Below are positions 8,368-16,960 of a stretch of 64,000 nucleotides of DNA, piece by piece. The notes under the pieces are model-generated. The model made no database searches. It was not told where the DNA came from and saw only the letters and a list, made by a program, of their open reading frames with translations. How positions within the stretch are numbered: the first letter of the stretch is position 1; every line of letters starts with the position of its first letter. The position numbers and the translations under genes are program-made. The DNA comes from Candidatus Accumulibacter proximus. GTDB lineage: Bacteria; Pseudomonadota; Gammaproteobacteria; Burkholderiales; Rhodocyclaceae. The stretch lies in NCBI GenBank assembly GCA_016709675.1, contig JADJMH010000023.1, forward strand, positions 1 through 64,000. Reading direction: 5' to 3'.

Positions 8368-10886
8368 CGCGCGTCCGTGTCCTGCTGGTTTGCCACGTCA
8401 AAAACGACCCGGCCCGGGCTCTCTACCATCTCCACCCCGAAGTCGGCGGAGGTGAATTCCTGTGTAGCGTCCCTTCCCTTGAGTTTCTCGAGTTTATCCT
8501 TCAGCGCCTTCGCCAACTGCGCCACCTCCACGACACGCGGCGCATTGGTTCGCAGAGGAATCGGCACCTGCGAGCTATCAGTGAGCTGATGGCCTGGCCC
8601 TGGCGCGACGCCGTCGCCTTCGTCATGCTCAGTGCGGTCATTGAGCCGCCGCAGACGAAGTTTCTGGAAGCCCGTGCCGTCGAACGAAGCGCCGAAATGC
8701 ATGCCCTCGGGCGGCTGCCTGACCTCGATGCGATCAACCTTTCCATTGAAGATGCAGAGCATGATGTCGGGAGCCAGGCGGTCGATGCGCAGCGGATCGA
8801 TGGCTATGGTCCCAGCACTGTCTTTCCAGGCGCGCATCTCGAGCCCCTGCCAGCCTTCCACCGCGGGTGAGCGGAGAAGAAAGCCGGTGAGCGGCCAGTC
8901 GGGGCGCCTCCCGGCTGGCTGTTTCACGGCGATGTCTGACGGCCGTGACCGCACAAACGATCCACCCTGGCCGGCGCCACCACTCGCATCGACGGGCACC
9001 GAAAAAGTCGTCGGGCCAAGGCAGGTCACCGGGTGCTCACCGTTGATCTCCGCGTTTGACCCGGACACGCCAGAGATCAGGATCCGGTCGTTGTTCTCGA
9101 GCGCATGCGGAACAGGGGTCGTCACCACGCTGGGATTGGTTGCCGAGGTCGAAGTGATCAGCTGCGGCTTCATCCGAACCTCCAACGACTGCCCCATCGC
9201 GAAATCGAGGAACATGTCGCGCAAGTACTCATCCACGAGCTCATCGTGGGCGACGCTCCTGCCGACGCTGCAGGCGCCTTCCAGCAGGCACTTGAGCCAG
9301 CCAGGATCGAGAAAGAAAAAGCGCATGCTATCCGGCGGCAGCATCCGTTCATCGGCGACCAGATAGGTGAAGGGAACCCGGTAGAGCAGCACCAGCCGGG
9401 CCAGCCACTGACAGACCGTCTGCGGGATCGTCAGGTCGAAATCCGTGGTGAGTTTCAACTCGCCCGCTTGCTTCGTCTTCTCGCCCTTTGTCTCCCTCTG
9501 GAAAGCGTCGCTGCTGGGTGGAAGGTCTGCCCAGGTGTCCTTTCCGCTTTGCCGGGTCTGGCTGCCTATCATGGTCTTGACCCAGGAGGTCATGATATCG
9601 CTCTCGGCGTTGCCGGCGTTGTCGGGCTTGCCCAGAAACTCCCCGACCCGGTTCCGGCCCAGCACATCATTGATCTGCCGCCTGACCCTGTTGCGATGGG
9701 CGTAGAGCGCGGTGGCGAAGTGCCGATCCTGCAGGGCCAGCAGGCGGCCAAGCTGGAAGGCGGCGGCGTAGGTGACATCCATCATTCCGTCCAGCGGGCT
9801 GTAGCGCAGGGCCGCGTCGGCCGCGGGCAGGAAACAGTATCGGCTTTCCTTGGAAAGATGGAGCGGCACGAGCGGGCCGCGATACCAGGAGACCGCTTTT
9901 TCGCCGAGCCGCGTACTGTGGTTCAAGGCCGTGTAGCCCAGATCCCAGGCGCGGCGGACCTGTTTTTCCGCTGGCGTCAGCGTGGCGCCCGCGGCGCCGT
10001 CAGCCTGCCGGGGAACACGCAGCAACCGGACCTTGAGCTGGTTCATCGACGCCTTGAAGGCGAAGGCCTCGCAGCAGTGAAAAGTCCAGCTCGAGAGCAC
10101 GGCCAGCCGTACGGGCTTGTTTGCCGCCAGATTCTTGGGGCCGGGAAGACAATCCTGCAGCCCTTCCAGGGAGACGAGGTAGGCCCGGTTCTCGAGCGCC
10201 TTCACCGGACGCTTGTCGGGTAGTGGAAAACGGTTGGCAAGAACCACGGAAAACCAGCCATCGGCAAGGAAGGAAAGCGTTTCCTTGGCCCCGGTATTCA
10301 CCTCCCGGACATGCGCAAGGTAAGCAAGGTCATCCAGGCTCGGCGCGACGCTCTGAAAGACCTCCCAGGGAAGATCGATCGTATTGCACAGATCATCCTC
10401 TGACTCATAGGGGTCGAGTTCAAGGTGTGGGCCGACCCGCGCTTCGTTCGCCGCCGGGTTGATCAACTCACCAAGCTTGCGCGTCTTGCACTCCGGAAAA
10501 TTCTTGGACGGAAAATCCGCCGCACTGACAACCAGCAACGCCATCCATGGCCGCGTGTCGCCTTTGTTCCGCGGGGGGGTAAGACTCCGCTCCCAAGGCA
10601 GTGTGCGCCGGGTGAAAACGACGTGCGGCAGGGAATTTGCAAAATCGCCAATCTGCCCCTTGGGAGGATACACGGAGTACACCTCCGCTGGATTCAGCGC
10701 AAAGCGAGGACCGGCCACGGAAAAGCTGAACTTGCTGCGGTAGCTCCCCTTGGAAGTTGGGTCGTCGGCCAACTCTTGCACGGTCTGCGTGACTTCGACA
10801 TGGTATTCGCCCGCTTCGAGCGGCGGCTCACACCACTGGTGAAACTGAATCTCGCCAGTAGCGAGTCTGGTTTGATGTTCGCTCAT
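8364..10886 (-). CDS. Large conserved protein of unknown function with FCCH-like insert
   Basis: This 840-residue protein is not assigned to a named family. The N-terminus (LEAGEYHVEVTQTVQE, then GPRFALNPAEVYSVYPPKG and LPHVVFTRRTLPWER) looks beta-rich and strongly patterned. Near residues 600-665 the text VVTTPVPHALENNDRILISG followed by INGEHPVTCLGPTTFSVPV closely resembles the repeat annotated as ubiquitin-activating-enzyme FCCH-like in phage and surface proteins. A charged helix near the C-terminus (VAQLAKALKDKLEKLKG) may be a coiled coil. The start codon directly abuts the stop of the DUF6603-like gene (TAGATG), and the 3' end overlaps the next gene by 4 bases. No export signal is visible. 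Confidence 0.7.
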   Translation of the reverse strand: MSEHQTRLATGEIQFHQWCEPPLEAGEYHVEVTQTVQELADDPTSKGSYRSKFSFSVAGPRFALNPAEVYSVYPPKGQIGDFANSLPHVVFTRRTLPWERSLTPPRNKGDTRPWMALLVVSAADFPSKNFPECKTRKLGELINPAANEARVGPHLELDPYESEDDLCNTIDLPWEVFQSVAPSLDDLAYLAHVREVNTGAKETLSFLADGWFSVVLANRFPLPDKRPVKALENRAYLVSLEGLQDCLPGPKNLAANKPVRLAVLSSWTFHCCEAFAFKASMNQLKVRLLRVPRQADGAAGATLTPAEKQVRRAWDLGYTALNHSTRLGEKAVSWYRGPLVPLHLSKESRYCFLPAADAALRYSPLDGMMDVTYAAAFQLGRLLALQDRHFATALYAHRNRVRRQINDVLGRNRVGEFLGKPDNAGNAESDIMTSWVKTMIGSQTRQSGKDTWADLPPSSDAFQRETKGEKTKQAGELKLTTDFDLTIPQTVCQWLARLVLLYRVPFTYLVADERMLPPDSMRFFFLDPGWLKCLLEGACSVGRSVAHDELVDEYLRDMFLDFAMGQSLEVRMKPQLITSTSATNPSVVTTPVPHALENNDRILISGVSGSNAEINGEHPVTCLGPTTFSVPVDASGGAGQGGSFVRSRPSDIAVKQPAGRRPDWPLTGFLLRSPAVEGWQGLEMRAWKDSAGTIAIDPLRIDRLAPDIMLCIFNGKVDRIEVRQPPEGMHFGASFDGTGFQKLRLRRLNDRTEHDEGDGVAPGPGHQLTDSSQVPIPLRTNAPRVVEVAQLAKALKDKLEKLKGRDATQEFTSADFGVEMVESPGRVVFDVANQQDTDAR

Positions 10887-13742
10887 CTAGACAAATGCCT
10901 CACCGAGTCGGCAGATTTCCGGGTTGGCCTGAAAATACGATTCACGGGCCTTGGCCAGCCCGTCAAGATTCACCTTGTTGAGATCAAAGGGCGACTCCCG
11001 GGCGAGAACGGCGAGCACCGCGTTCCGCCTTTGTGTGGAAACCTTATCCATCACCGTCCAGATTTCCTTTCGTTCGTTCGCCGCGATGGTCTTGGCGACC
11101 TTCAACTGACCGTCCCACGGGACAGGCTTCTTGAACGTCTCACAGGCAAATTTTTCGATCGCCATCGCCGGCAGCGCACCCTGGGGATGAAGGGGATCGA
11201 ACGAGATCCGAAGGCCGGCCCAGGCCTGGAGCGTGATGGCCTTGGGCTCCTCTGGCAAGGGCACCTTGCCTTCTTCGCGGCTCTTGCCCCAGAGCGCATC
11301 GGGAACAGCGGTCTTGACGAGCAAGGTGCGCATATTCTTTCGGGCGTCTGTCTGGCCGTTGATGGTGACCTTGTACTCTGACCTTAACCCGGTCTTGCCC
11401 ATGGAACGGATGCCCAGTTCTGGCGAACTGGAAGTCAAAGCGTCTTGCGGTTTCAGCCCCGTAAACTGGGACACGGGAATCAGTGACTGAGTGGTCAACG
11501 CCAGGCCATGCGCATTGACGACGCGAACCATTGCGTCGTTCTTCCCTTTTTCCTCGCGGATGAGCCCACTGCTGATCTGGGTTACGATCACATTGCTGTT
11601 GTCCGGGCTTCCCTTCGGCGCTGGAGGCAGGAAGGACTCGACAAACTCCTGCGCCTTGAGCGGCGGAGGCGGCTGTTTGTCTGGACCGAAGCGGACGGTC
11701 ACTGTGATGACCGTGAGGTCAATCTGGATGAGCCCGGCGAACTCCGGACCCCAGAGGTGCATTTGCGCACCAAGGTGGATCCTGATCGAAAAGATCCCCA
11801 GATCGACTTCGACACCGAGCGAAACTCCCATGTCGATCAGGTAGTAGAATGGTTTCCAGCTCAGGAGGAAATCGGCGTAGGCAACAAACCAGACCTTGAC
11901 GCTGGACGACTGATAGACCGCGGCAAGCTTGCCGCCGGCCATCAGACACGAGGGGGTGAGCGCGAAGTACATTCCCCCCGTAATGCTCATTTCCTTGGTG
12001 ACCTGCCAGTTGATTCCCAGCCGGGGCACGATCGGATAATGCGACGGAGGCATGAACTTCGGGTGGTAGCCTCCCAGCGTCAGGACGAAGTCACCTGCGA
12101 GCGGTCCGCCAAACCAGATGTAGAACGCGAAGCCGCCGGTGAGGTGGCAGTCCCTGCAGAATACGTACGATTCGTCGGTGAGCCGGGCTTCCATCCTGAT
12201 CGTGCCTTCGGCGGGCTTGATCACCACCCTCAGCGCCAACTCCGCATAGGCGACCGCTTTGCCCGGCTCGATACCTTTGGGAATCGTCACGGCTGCCAAC
12301 CCGAGGAGCCCGATCTCAACCTCATTCCCGAAGGAGACTGAAAGCAGGGCAAACGCCTGGATCATCTCAAACGAACTGAAGCGGATGCCGATCGCAAACC
12401 AGTAATCGCCGAGCGAAGGCGGAATGAATTTATGCAGTTTCCCAATGGCATCCTGAATCAGGCTACCCGTTGCGGGGGACAGGTAACCTGGGTCGAGGGC
12501 GGCGCGCACGAGCGGGAAACTGGAGACCTCTTCAATCGGTGGCAGGGTCAGTTTGCGGTTGTAACCGAATCCCGCCGCCAGACCGTTAACCCTAAAGCAG
12601 GGCGGCCCGCCCAATTCCAGGTGCAGGATGGCGAATATGTACAGCGAGGCCCTGCCGTCGACCGAGGCATACGAGCCAAATCCGGTAATGGCGAAGTTCG
12701 CGGCCTGGATCATGGCCATGCCGTCGTACTGGATCGTTGTCTGGCCCTTGAGCGAGATCTCGCTCTTCAGGAAGCTGCCGCTGATGCTGATCGGCCCGCC
12801 CCGATAGGCCAGGTCGATGCCGTCCAGCGCCAATTCCAGATTCGCCGGTTTCGGGTCAGACGGCGGCAGGCGAACGCACAGTCCCGTCAGGCCGAGATGC
12901 AGTCCACCGACGTCAACGGCCGAATCCAGGAGCAGTCCGATCTTCCCGTCCTTCCACTCGCAGCCCACGCGCCCAAGGCGCAGCGGGCCGATCGTCTTGC
13001 CGACCACGAACCACTTGCGCATTCCATCGGCCGAGTCGACAGCAGCCGTTGGCGATCCGCCGGCAGCCGTGCTGACGGCTGATCCCGACGGCGCGGAACT
13101 CCCGGCCGTCGTCTTTGCCGACTGGCCAACCGGGGGCACTGCGATCGGCTTGGCGCCGATTGCCCCGATGGCGATGCCGGCGACAAGACCCGTAGCCTCA
13201 GAGTCAAGCAGGAGCCGGGCCTGGGCAAGTTGGCCGATCACCGCGCGGCGCATATCCGGGGTGAAACCCGAGACCTGCCCGATGCGCAAGTCACTCACGG
13301 TCAGCCCCTTGCCGATCAGCGTTGCAACCACCCCGGAGGCGGGGATCACGATGGGCCTGTCGTGGACCAGGCCCCATACCGAGGCAGGCTCATTCCCTTT
13401 CGAGACCTTGACGTAGAGGAAGCTGAGATCCGCGATGCCGAAAGACAGACCCTTGTAATCATTACCCGAGAAGCACTCGGCGTAGATGCTGCGCAGCCTG
13501 ATGTCGTCAAGGCCTACCGGCGGCAATTCGCCCAGACTCGGCAAGACTTGTTTGACCACATCACCGAGGGTCCTCTCCCCCAGGTCCCAGCGCCAGCCAA
13601 GCCGCCAGCCCGAACCGCCATGCTCGACACTCAAATCGACGGGCTCCCCCGCCAGTCTCGCATCGAGAACGAGCGCGAACTGCGTCGACTCCGACGCTCG
13701 CTGGACCGCCTCAAGCAAGCGCTCCCTGCGCTCTTTATTCAT
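10887..13742 (-). CDS. DUF6603-like large beta-rich protein
   Basis: This 951-residue protein has the look of DUF6603 proteins, recalled from memory and not searched. It contains long runs of alternating hydrophobic, glycine-rich strands (GRASLYIFAILHLELGG, GLAAGFGYNRKLTLPP, EVDLGIFSIRIHLGAQMHLWG) and a conserved 'FxLTLGGYHPKF' core at about residues 555-570. The N-terminus has no signal peptide (MNKERRERLLEAVQRASEST). The start has GGAAGG nine bases upstream. It heads the tight four-gene run whose members abut or overlap. The function of the family is unknown. The repetitive beta pattern might form an elongated groove or barrel-like structure, which is speculation. Confidence 0.7.
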   Translation of the reverse strand: MNKERRERLLEAVQRASESTQFALVLDARLAGEPVDLSVEHGGSGWRLGWRWDLGERTLGDVVKQVLPSLGELPPVGLDDIRLRSIYAECFSGNDYKGLSFGIADLSFLYVKVSKGNEPASVWGLVHDRPIVIPASGVVATLIGKGLTVSDLRIGQVSGFTPDMRRAVIGQLAQARLLLDSEATGLVAGIAIGAIGAKPIAVPPVGQSAKTTAGSSAPSGSAVSTAAGGSPTAAVDSADGMRKWFVVGKTIGPLRLGRVGCEWKDGKIGLLLDSAVDVGGLHLGLTGLCVRLPPSDPKPANLELALDGIDLAYRGGPISISGSFLKSEISLKGQTTIQYDGMAMIQAANFAITGFGSYASVDGRASLYIFAILHLELGGPPCFRVNGLAAGFGYNRKLTLPPIEEVSSFPLVRAALDPGYLSPATGSLIQDAIGKLHKFIPPSLGDYWFAIGIRFSSFEMIQAFALLSVSFGNEVEIGLLGLAAVTIPKGIEPGKAVAYAELALRVVIKPAEGTIRMEARLTDESYVFCRDCHLTGGFAFYIWFGGPLAGDFVLTLGGYHPKFMPPSHYPIVPRLGINWQVTKEMSITGGMYFALTPSCLMAGGKLAAVYQSSSVKVWFVAYADFLLSWKPFYYLIDMGVSLGVEVDLGIFSIRIHLGAQMHLWGPEFAGLIQIDLTVITVTVRFGPDKQPPPPLKAQEFVESFLPPAPKGSPDNSNVIVTQISSGLIREEKGKNDAMVRVVNAHGLALTTQSLIPVSQFTGLKPQDALTSSSPELGIRSMGKTGLRSEYKVTINGQTDARKNMRTLLVKTAVPDALWGKSREEGKVPLPEEPKAITLQAWAGLRISFDPLHPQGALPAMAIEKFACETFKKPVPWDGQLKVAKTIAANERKEIWTVMDKVSTQRRNAVLAVLARESPFDLNKVNLDGLAKARESYFQANPEICRLGEAFV

Positions 13743-13910
13743 GTCGCGACGCCTTCCGGATTGATGTGGTCAAGCTGACGGCCACGCTCCCGAGCCACGC
13801 CCGGCGAACACAGCGACCACCTCCTCCCCCTCCAGCTCGGGAACACGCGCGAACGGCGTCGCTTCGGCTGCGGCACTCTGGAGACAATCCTGATGGTCAC
13901 GACCCGCGTC
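13743..13910. other. Short intergenic gap in the leftward array
   Basis: The 168 bases between the DUF6603-like gene and the preceding 117-residue gene hold the ribosome site of the DUF6603-like gene and nothing else I can support. No terminator with a T tract was seen, so read-through transcription is possible. Confidence 0.4.
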
Positions 13911-14264
13911 TCAGCTTGAAGAGTGCTCTCGCAAGTACTGCTCCAGCCGTCGTCGGGAACCCGCGCGGCAACGAAGCAGCCCAACACTCGCAAGGTTAGT
14001 CACGGCAAACAGATCCTCGATTCCCTCCAGCCCGGGCACTTCGCCAATCCAGTGCCCATCGCCCTGCGGCTTGAACCACACGACAAGGGAACCGTTCTCC
14101 ACCTGTTCGGGCACCACGGATGTCCCGCCCGTTGCCGGCAGCACCTTGGTGGGAGGGAAGAGAACTTGATAAGAGAGATTCGGGTTTTCTTCAATGAGAC
14201 GTCTCAACCACTCGGGCACGGACATGCCATTCGCTTCGAGGAACACCGCCAAAGGTTCTGTCAT
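13911..14264 (-). CDS. Small protein of unknown function (117 aa)
   Basis: The start at 14264 is fixed by a near-perfect ribosome site, TAAGGAGG, eight bases upstream of ATG. The longer frame reaching 14426 is Arg/Gly/Pro-rich and not credible as protein. The product begins MTEPLAVFLEANGMSVPEWL and continues with an acidic-amphipathic N-terminal helix (WLRRLIEENPN) and a beta-rich middle (GSLVVWFKPQGDGHWIGEVP). No membrane segment or known motif was recognised. It precedes the DUF6603-like gene by 168 bases on the same strand and probably belongs to the same transcription unit. Confidence 0.7.
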   Translation of the reverse strand: MTEPLAVFLEANGMSVPEWLRRLIEENPNLSYQVLFPPTKVLPATGGTSVVPEQVENGSLVVWFKPQGDGHWIGEVPGLEGIEDLFAVTNLASVGLLRCRAGSRRRLEQYLREHSSS

Positions 14265-14570
14265 GTCGTACGCCTCCTTAACACGCGCGACGAGGCGCGG
14301 AATGGCAGGCGCGACTGCGCAAGGGAGCCGCGTCCGAACCAGGTGCCCGCGTCCATAAACTCGCCGCCTGCCACGCCCTCCCGCCTGAGCTGCACTCGCG
14401 CGTCCAGCCCGCGGGTCCAGCCGCAAACCATCCGTTCGCCGGGCAGCCCGCGACGCTGCGGTTCCTACGCCCCCGTGGCGCGGGTAGCCGCAAGCGCAGT
14501 TGCCCGGAGCCGCACCCTGGTGGGGACCGTCGAAACGGCAGGCGGGGAAATCATGGCCACCGCGACGACC
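14265..14570. other. Intergenic stretch, nothing recognised
   Basis: About 306 very GC-rich bases separate two leftward small genes. Open frames here encode only Arg/Gly/Ala/Pro-rich strings without ribosome sites. Apart from the TAAGGAGG of the following gene at its left end, I see no promoter, terminator or gene that I can support. Confidence 0.4.
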
Positions 14571-15158
14571 TCACTCTTCGCCAAGCAGCGCTGCGTACTC
14601 CTCGAGAATTTTCTTCGAAGAGTCGCGACACCTGAGCACCCTCAAACTCGCGCCGGTTATGTCGAACAAATTGCCGAGATGCGCATCCCCCGTCAAGGCG
14701 CCAATCAAGCCTTCGCTGAACTTCAGCTTGAACATCATCAGCAAAGCGCCCTCGTCGACCTTATTGTCGGCCGGCTTTGTGACTCCCGGGTGATTCGCCT
14801 CCCAGCCTGCTACCTCCGCTGGCGTTAAATCTCGTTCGTTTTTCGAGAAGTAGAAAGCGTCGCAGGAGATCGACGCTGTGTCTAGAAACTTTGCAATGTC
14901 GGGGCTCGTCGGCAGGGACACGCTCTTGCTGTTCAAGTAAGCCACCAGATGTTCTCCATTTATGGTGACCGGCTTTGTTATATAGACCGGTTGTCCTTTG
15001 GTGATATTGGTTGCGTCAGGAATCATGAGATAAGACTCTTTGCCGTCCGCCTTGACTGCCACCGCAACTCCAAAGTGTGTCTGGCCGTCGAAAAGAGTCG
15101 CCGGGCAGAGCGTTCCTCCGGACAGTACGGGTAGATTTGTGCCGCTTTCTCTTGCCAT
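14571..15158 (-). CDS. Protein of unknown function (195 aa)
   Basis: ATG 15158 is chosen because GGAGG lies eight bases upstream; the frame extends further but that part overlaps the preceding gene and is not protein-like. The product starts MARESGTNLPVLSGGTLCP and includes QTHFGVAVAVKADGKESYLM and KGQPVYITKPVTINGEHLV, giving an even, soluble, mixed alpha/beta profile. A C-terminal stretch ends LRVLRCRDSSKKILEEYAAL. Interestingly the neighbouring 117-residue protein also ends with a Leu-Leu-Arg-Cys-Arg...Leu-Glu-Glu/Gln-Tyr motif, so the two may share a C-terminal module. The function is unknown. Confidence 0.7.
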   Translation of the reverse strand: MARESGTNLPVLSGGTLCPATLFDGQTHFGVAVAVKADGKESYLMIPDATNITKGQPVYITKPVTINGEHLVAYLNSKSVSLPTSPDIAKFLDTASISCDAFYFSKNERDLTPAEVAGWEANHPGVTKPADNKVDEGALLMMFKLKFSEGLIGALTGDAHLGNLFDITGASLRVLRCRDSSKKILEEYAALLGEE

Positions 15159-15292
15159 ACGTGGTTCCTCCATGGAAAGGTCAAAAGTGCCAACAAGCAG
15201 GGTCGGATTCATGACCCATGCAAAGCCCCCATATCGTTCTTCTTCGCGTTGCTGCTCTGGGTGCGGGCGGCTTCCGGCGAATTGAACAAGGG

Positions 15293-15670
15293 TTAGTTGA
15301 GGGTCCTGCCAATTCGGACCGACTCGCGTTCGTGCACCGTGACCGCATCCAGTACGAGCGTCGCGGCAACCGTCTTGTCCGAGCCATTGTTGGCCAGATA
15401 ACTGCGCAGTGCATCTCTGGCAGCCCTGTGATCGTCTGCGATGTGAGCGCCGTCGAGTATCTGCACCCCCAGGGTGAGCCACTCTGGGCATTTGGCGCGC
15501 CAGGAATTGTTCAAGTCCCGGATGACCGCAAGCGCGTTGTTTTCAGCCTCGCCACCCGGGTTATAGGGCTGGCATAGGGGCGCCCAGGACTCTCCCCTAC
15601 CGAGATGGACGGAGGTCGGAGGATACCCTTGCGCAACCATGAACAGGGTGCAGGGGAGACACGAGGCCAT
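15293..15670 (-). CDS. Small protein of unknown function, first gene of the leftward array
   Basis: The product (125 residues from ATG 15670) contains YPPTSVHLGRGESWAPLCQP, CPEWLTLGVQILDGAHIADD and AATLVLDAVTVHERESVRIG. No family was recognised. The frame stays open upstream to a TTG at 15742, but a good promoter overlaps that segment, so a start downstream of about 15706 is required. ATG 15670 and ATG 15640 both lack a clear ribosome site, so the exact start is uncertain. It is followed by the 195-residue gene after 134 bases. Confidence 0.5.
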   Translation of the reverse strand: MASCLPCTLFMVAQGYPPTSVHLGRGESWAPLCQPYNPGGEAENNALAVIRDLNNSWRAKCPEWLTLGVQILDGAHIADDHRAARDALRSYLANNGSDKTVAATLVLDAVTVHERESVRIGRTLN

Positions 15671-15712
15671 CTTGGTCGTACGGACGGATAGGAAATCCAA
15701 CGGAGGCTGAGA

Positions 15713-15742
15713 AGTGTATGACGCTCGATGGATGGCCGTCAA
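15713..15742 (-). promoter_or_regulatory. Predicted sigma70 promoter of the leftward array
   Basis: Read leftward, TTGACG (15742-15737), an 18-base spacer and TACACT (15718-15713) make a good sigma70-type promoter. Transcription would begin near 15706, about 36 bases before ATG 15670. Confidence 0.55.
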
Positions 15743-15922
15743 CCGTGGGTCGCGGTGTGTCGCTGCACTAGGCGGACAGCACCGTCTGATCGGGGCGGTG
15801 TCGCTCGTAGCGGAGCGCGCCGTTTGCGGCCTCGTCTAACCTTGGCAGCGAAGGGGCGAACGCGCCGCGCACCGAGATACTGTACATTTCTACATTCGAG
15901 CCAAGCATAGGATCGCGAACCA
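15743..15922. other. Divergent intergenic region between the unknown array and the toxin-antitoxin pair
   Basis: This is the spacer between two outward-pointing promoters. No gene is supported here. Its right part is AT-richer than the surroundings. Confidence 0.4.
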
Positions 15923-15951
15923 TTGACTTACAACGTAAGCCAAGCTACGAT
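15923..15951 (+). promoter_or_regulatory. Predicted sigma70 promoter of the VapBC-type operon
   Basis: TTGACT (15923-15928), a 17-base spacer and TACGAT (15946-15951) form a near-consensus promoter. The expected start near 15958 places the ATG at 15955 outside the transcript and supports ATG 15982 as the antitoxin start. Confidence 0.65.
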
Positions 15952-15981
15952 GAAATGTGTTCGCTTGGTTTGGGAACCAAC

Positions 15982-16245
15982 ATGTCGACGCTCCTAGTCT
16001 CCTCAAAAGGCCAGATCGTGTTGCCCGCCGCATTGCGGCGCCGGCTCGGTATGGGTCCAGGCGCCAGGATCGAGGTGCTCGAAGAAGCGGACGGACTGAA
16101 GCTGCGCGTCGTCCGTTCGGTCGCGACAGCCGACGTGAGTGGCATGGCGGGTATGGTCAAGGCGCCAGCACGCGGCGTCCCACGTCGCCTGGAGGATTTC
16201 GACCCTGCTTCGCTCCTGACCGGTTCGCGGCGTGGCAAGCCATGA
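15982..16245 (+). CDS. AbrB/MazE-fold (VapB-type) antitoxin
   Basis: The 87-residue product starts MSTLLVSSKGQIVLPAALRR, the classic swapped-hairpin SpoVT/AbrB DNA-binding sequence of VapB and MazE antitoxins (SSKGQIVLP..LR..L...PG). The C-terminal half (about residues 45-87), which should wrap around the toxin, contains RGVPRRLEDFDPASLL. The antitoxin neutralises the neighbouring PIN nuclease and, as known for the family, probably represses its own promoter. The upstream ATG at 15955 is rejected because it overlaps the promoter. The stop overlaps the toxin start by four bases (ATGA). Confidence 0.85.
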   Translation: MSTLLVSSKGQIVLPAALRRRLGMGPGARIEVLEEADGLKLRVVRSVATADVSGMAGMVKAPARGVPRRLEDFDPASLLTGSRRGKP

Positions 16246-16649
16246 GAGCCCTGGACACGAACGTCCTGGCGCGCTTCTTCGTCGACGATACCGACGATGC
16301 ACAGGCTGCAGAACAGCGGCCCGCGGCCGTCGCAGCGCTCAGCGAACGATCGTTCGTCTCGGTGACTGTGCTGCTGGAATTGGAATGGGTCCTGCGTGGG
16401 TTCTATGAACTGCCAAAGAGAGACGTTTCTCGCGTGTTGCGGGCGCTGGCAAGCATCGAGCACATGACGCTGGAAGATCGCGACGTGGTCCTGGTGGCCG
16501 TCGATGCGTTCGACAAGGGTCTCGATTTTGCTGATGCGCTGCACCTGGCGCGCAGTTCGCGTGCTTCTCGATTTGCGACATTCGACCAACGACTGGCGAA
16601 GCGGGCAAGGGGTCTCGCGCTGGCGCCGCCAGTGGAGTTGCTGGTCTGA
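16242..16649 (+). CDS. PIN-domain ribonuclease toxin (VapC-type)
   Basis: This 135-residue PIN protein shows the four acidic positions expected for a magnesium-dependent ribonuclease: D5 in MRALDTNVLARFF, E46 in SVTVLLELEWVL, D98 in GLDFADALHLA and D115 in FATFDQRL. VapC enzymes cut structured RNAs such as initiator tRNA or the 23S sarcin-ricin loop; the target here cannot be read from sequence. It is translationally coupled to the antitoxin by an ATGA overlap. The gene is full length, so the pair is probably active. Confidence 0.88.
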   Translation: MRALDTNVLARFFVDDTDDAQAAEQRPAAVAALSERSFVSVTVLLELEWVLRGFYELPKRDVSRVLRALASIEHMTLEDRDVVLVAVDAFDKGLDFADALHLARSSRASRFATFDQRLAKRARGLALAPPVELLV

Positions 16650-16960
16650 AGTGACTGGAACCTATCTCGGAATCCGCGGCCGTCCGGGAATCTGCGATAG
16701 TTTCTACTGCGGCGCCGATGTGTCGGGAGGCGAAGTTGCTTGGCCAGAAAGCCGACGACCGCAGCGCTCAGGAGTGGTTCACCGCGAAGGCAAGATTCGA
16801 ACGTACGACTGCTCCCGGGCGTCGAAACCATGGGGCCAGTCGGCGGGCCTCGACCCTCTGGAGACAGGGACCTTGCGGGTTGACCAGACCGGAAGCGGGC
16901 CTTGTGCTCGGGCGCGGCACTTCGTTCCTGGGTGTCGGCCCTATCGGGCAGTGGCCAGCG
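16650..16960. other. Intergenic stretch, nothing supported
   Basis: About 310 bases separate the toxin gene and the convergent small gene next to jetA. Frames on both strands are low-quality and lack ribosome sites. A GATTCGAA sequence near 16793 recalls a tRNA T-arm, but no cloverleaf can be built around it. Confidence 0.4.

Noticed and set aside
9105..10223. Rightward 372-codon frame opposite the 840-aa gene
   Set aside because: Its composition is that of an antisense shadow. The leftward protein has the coherent beta patterns and operon overlaps.
16780..16830. tRNA-like GATTCGAA sequence near 16793
   Set aside because: No acceptor, D or anticodon arm can be paired around it.
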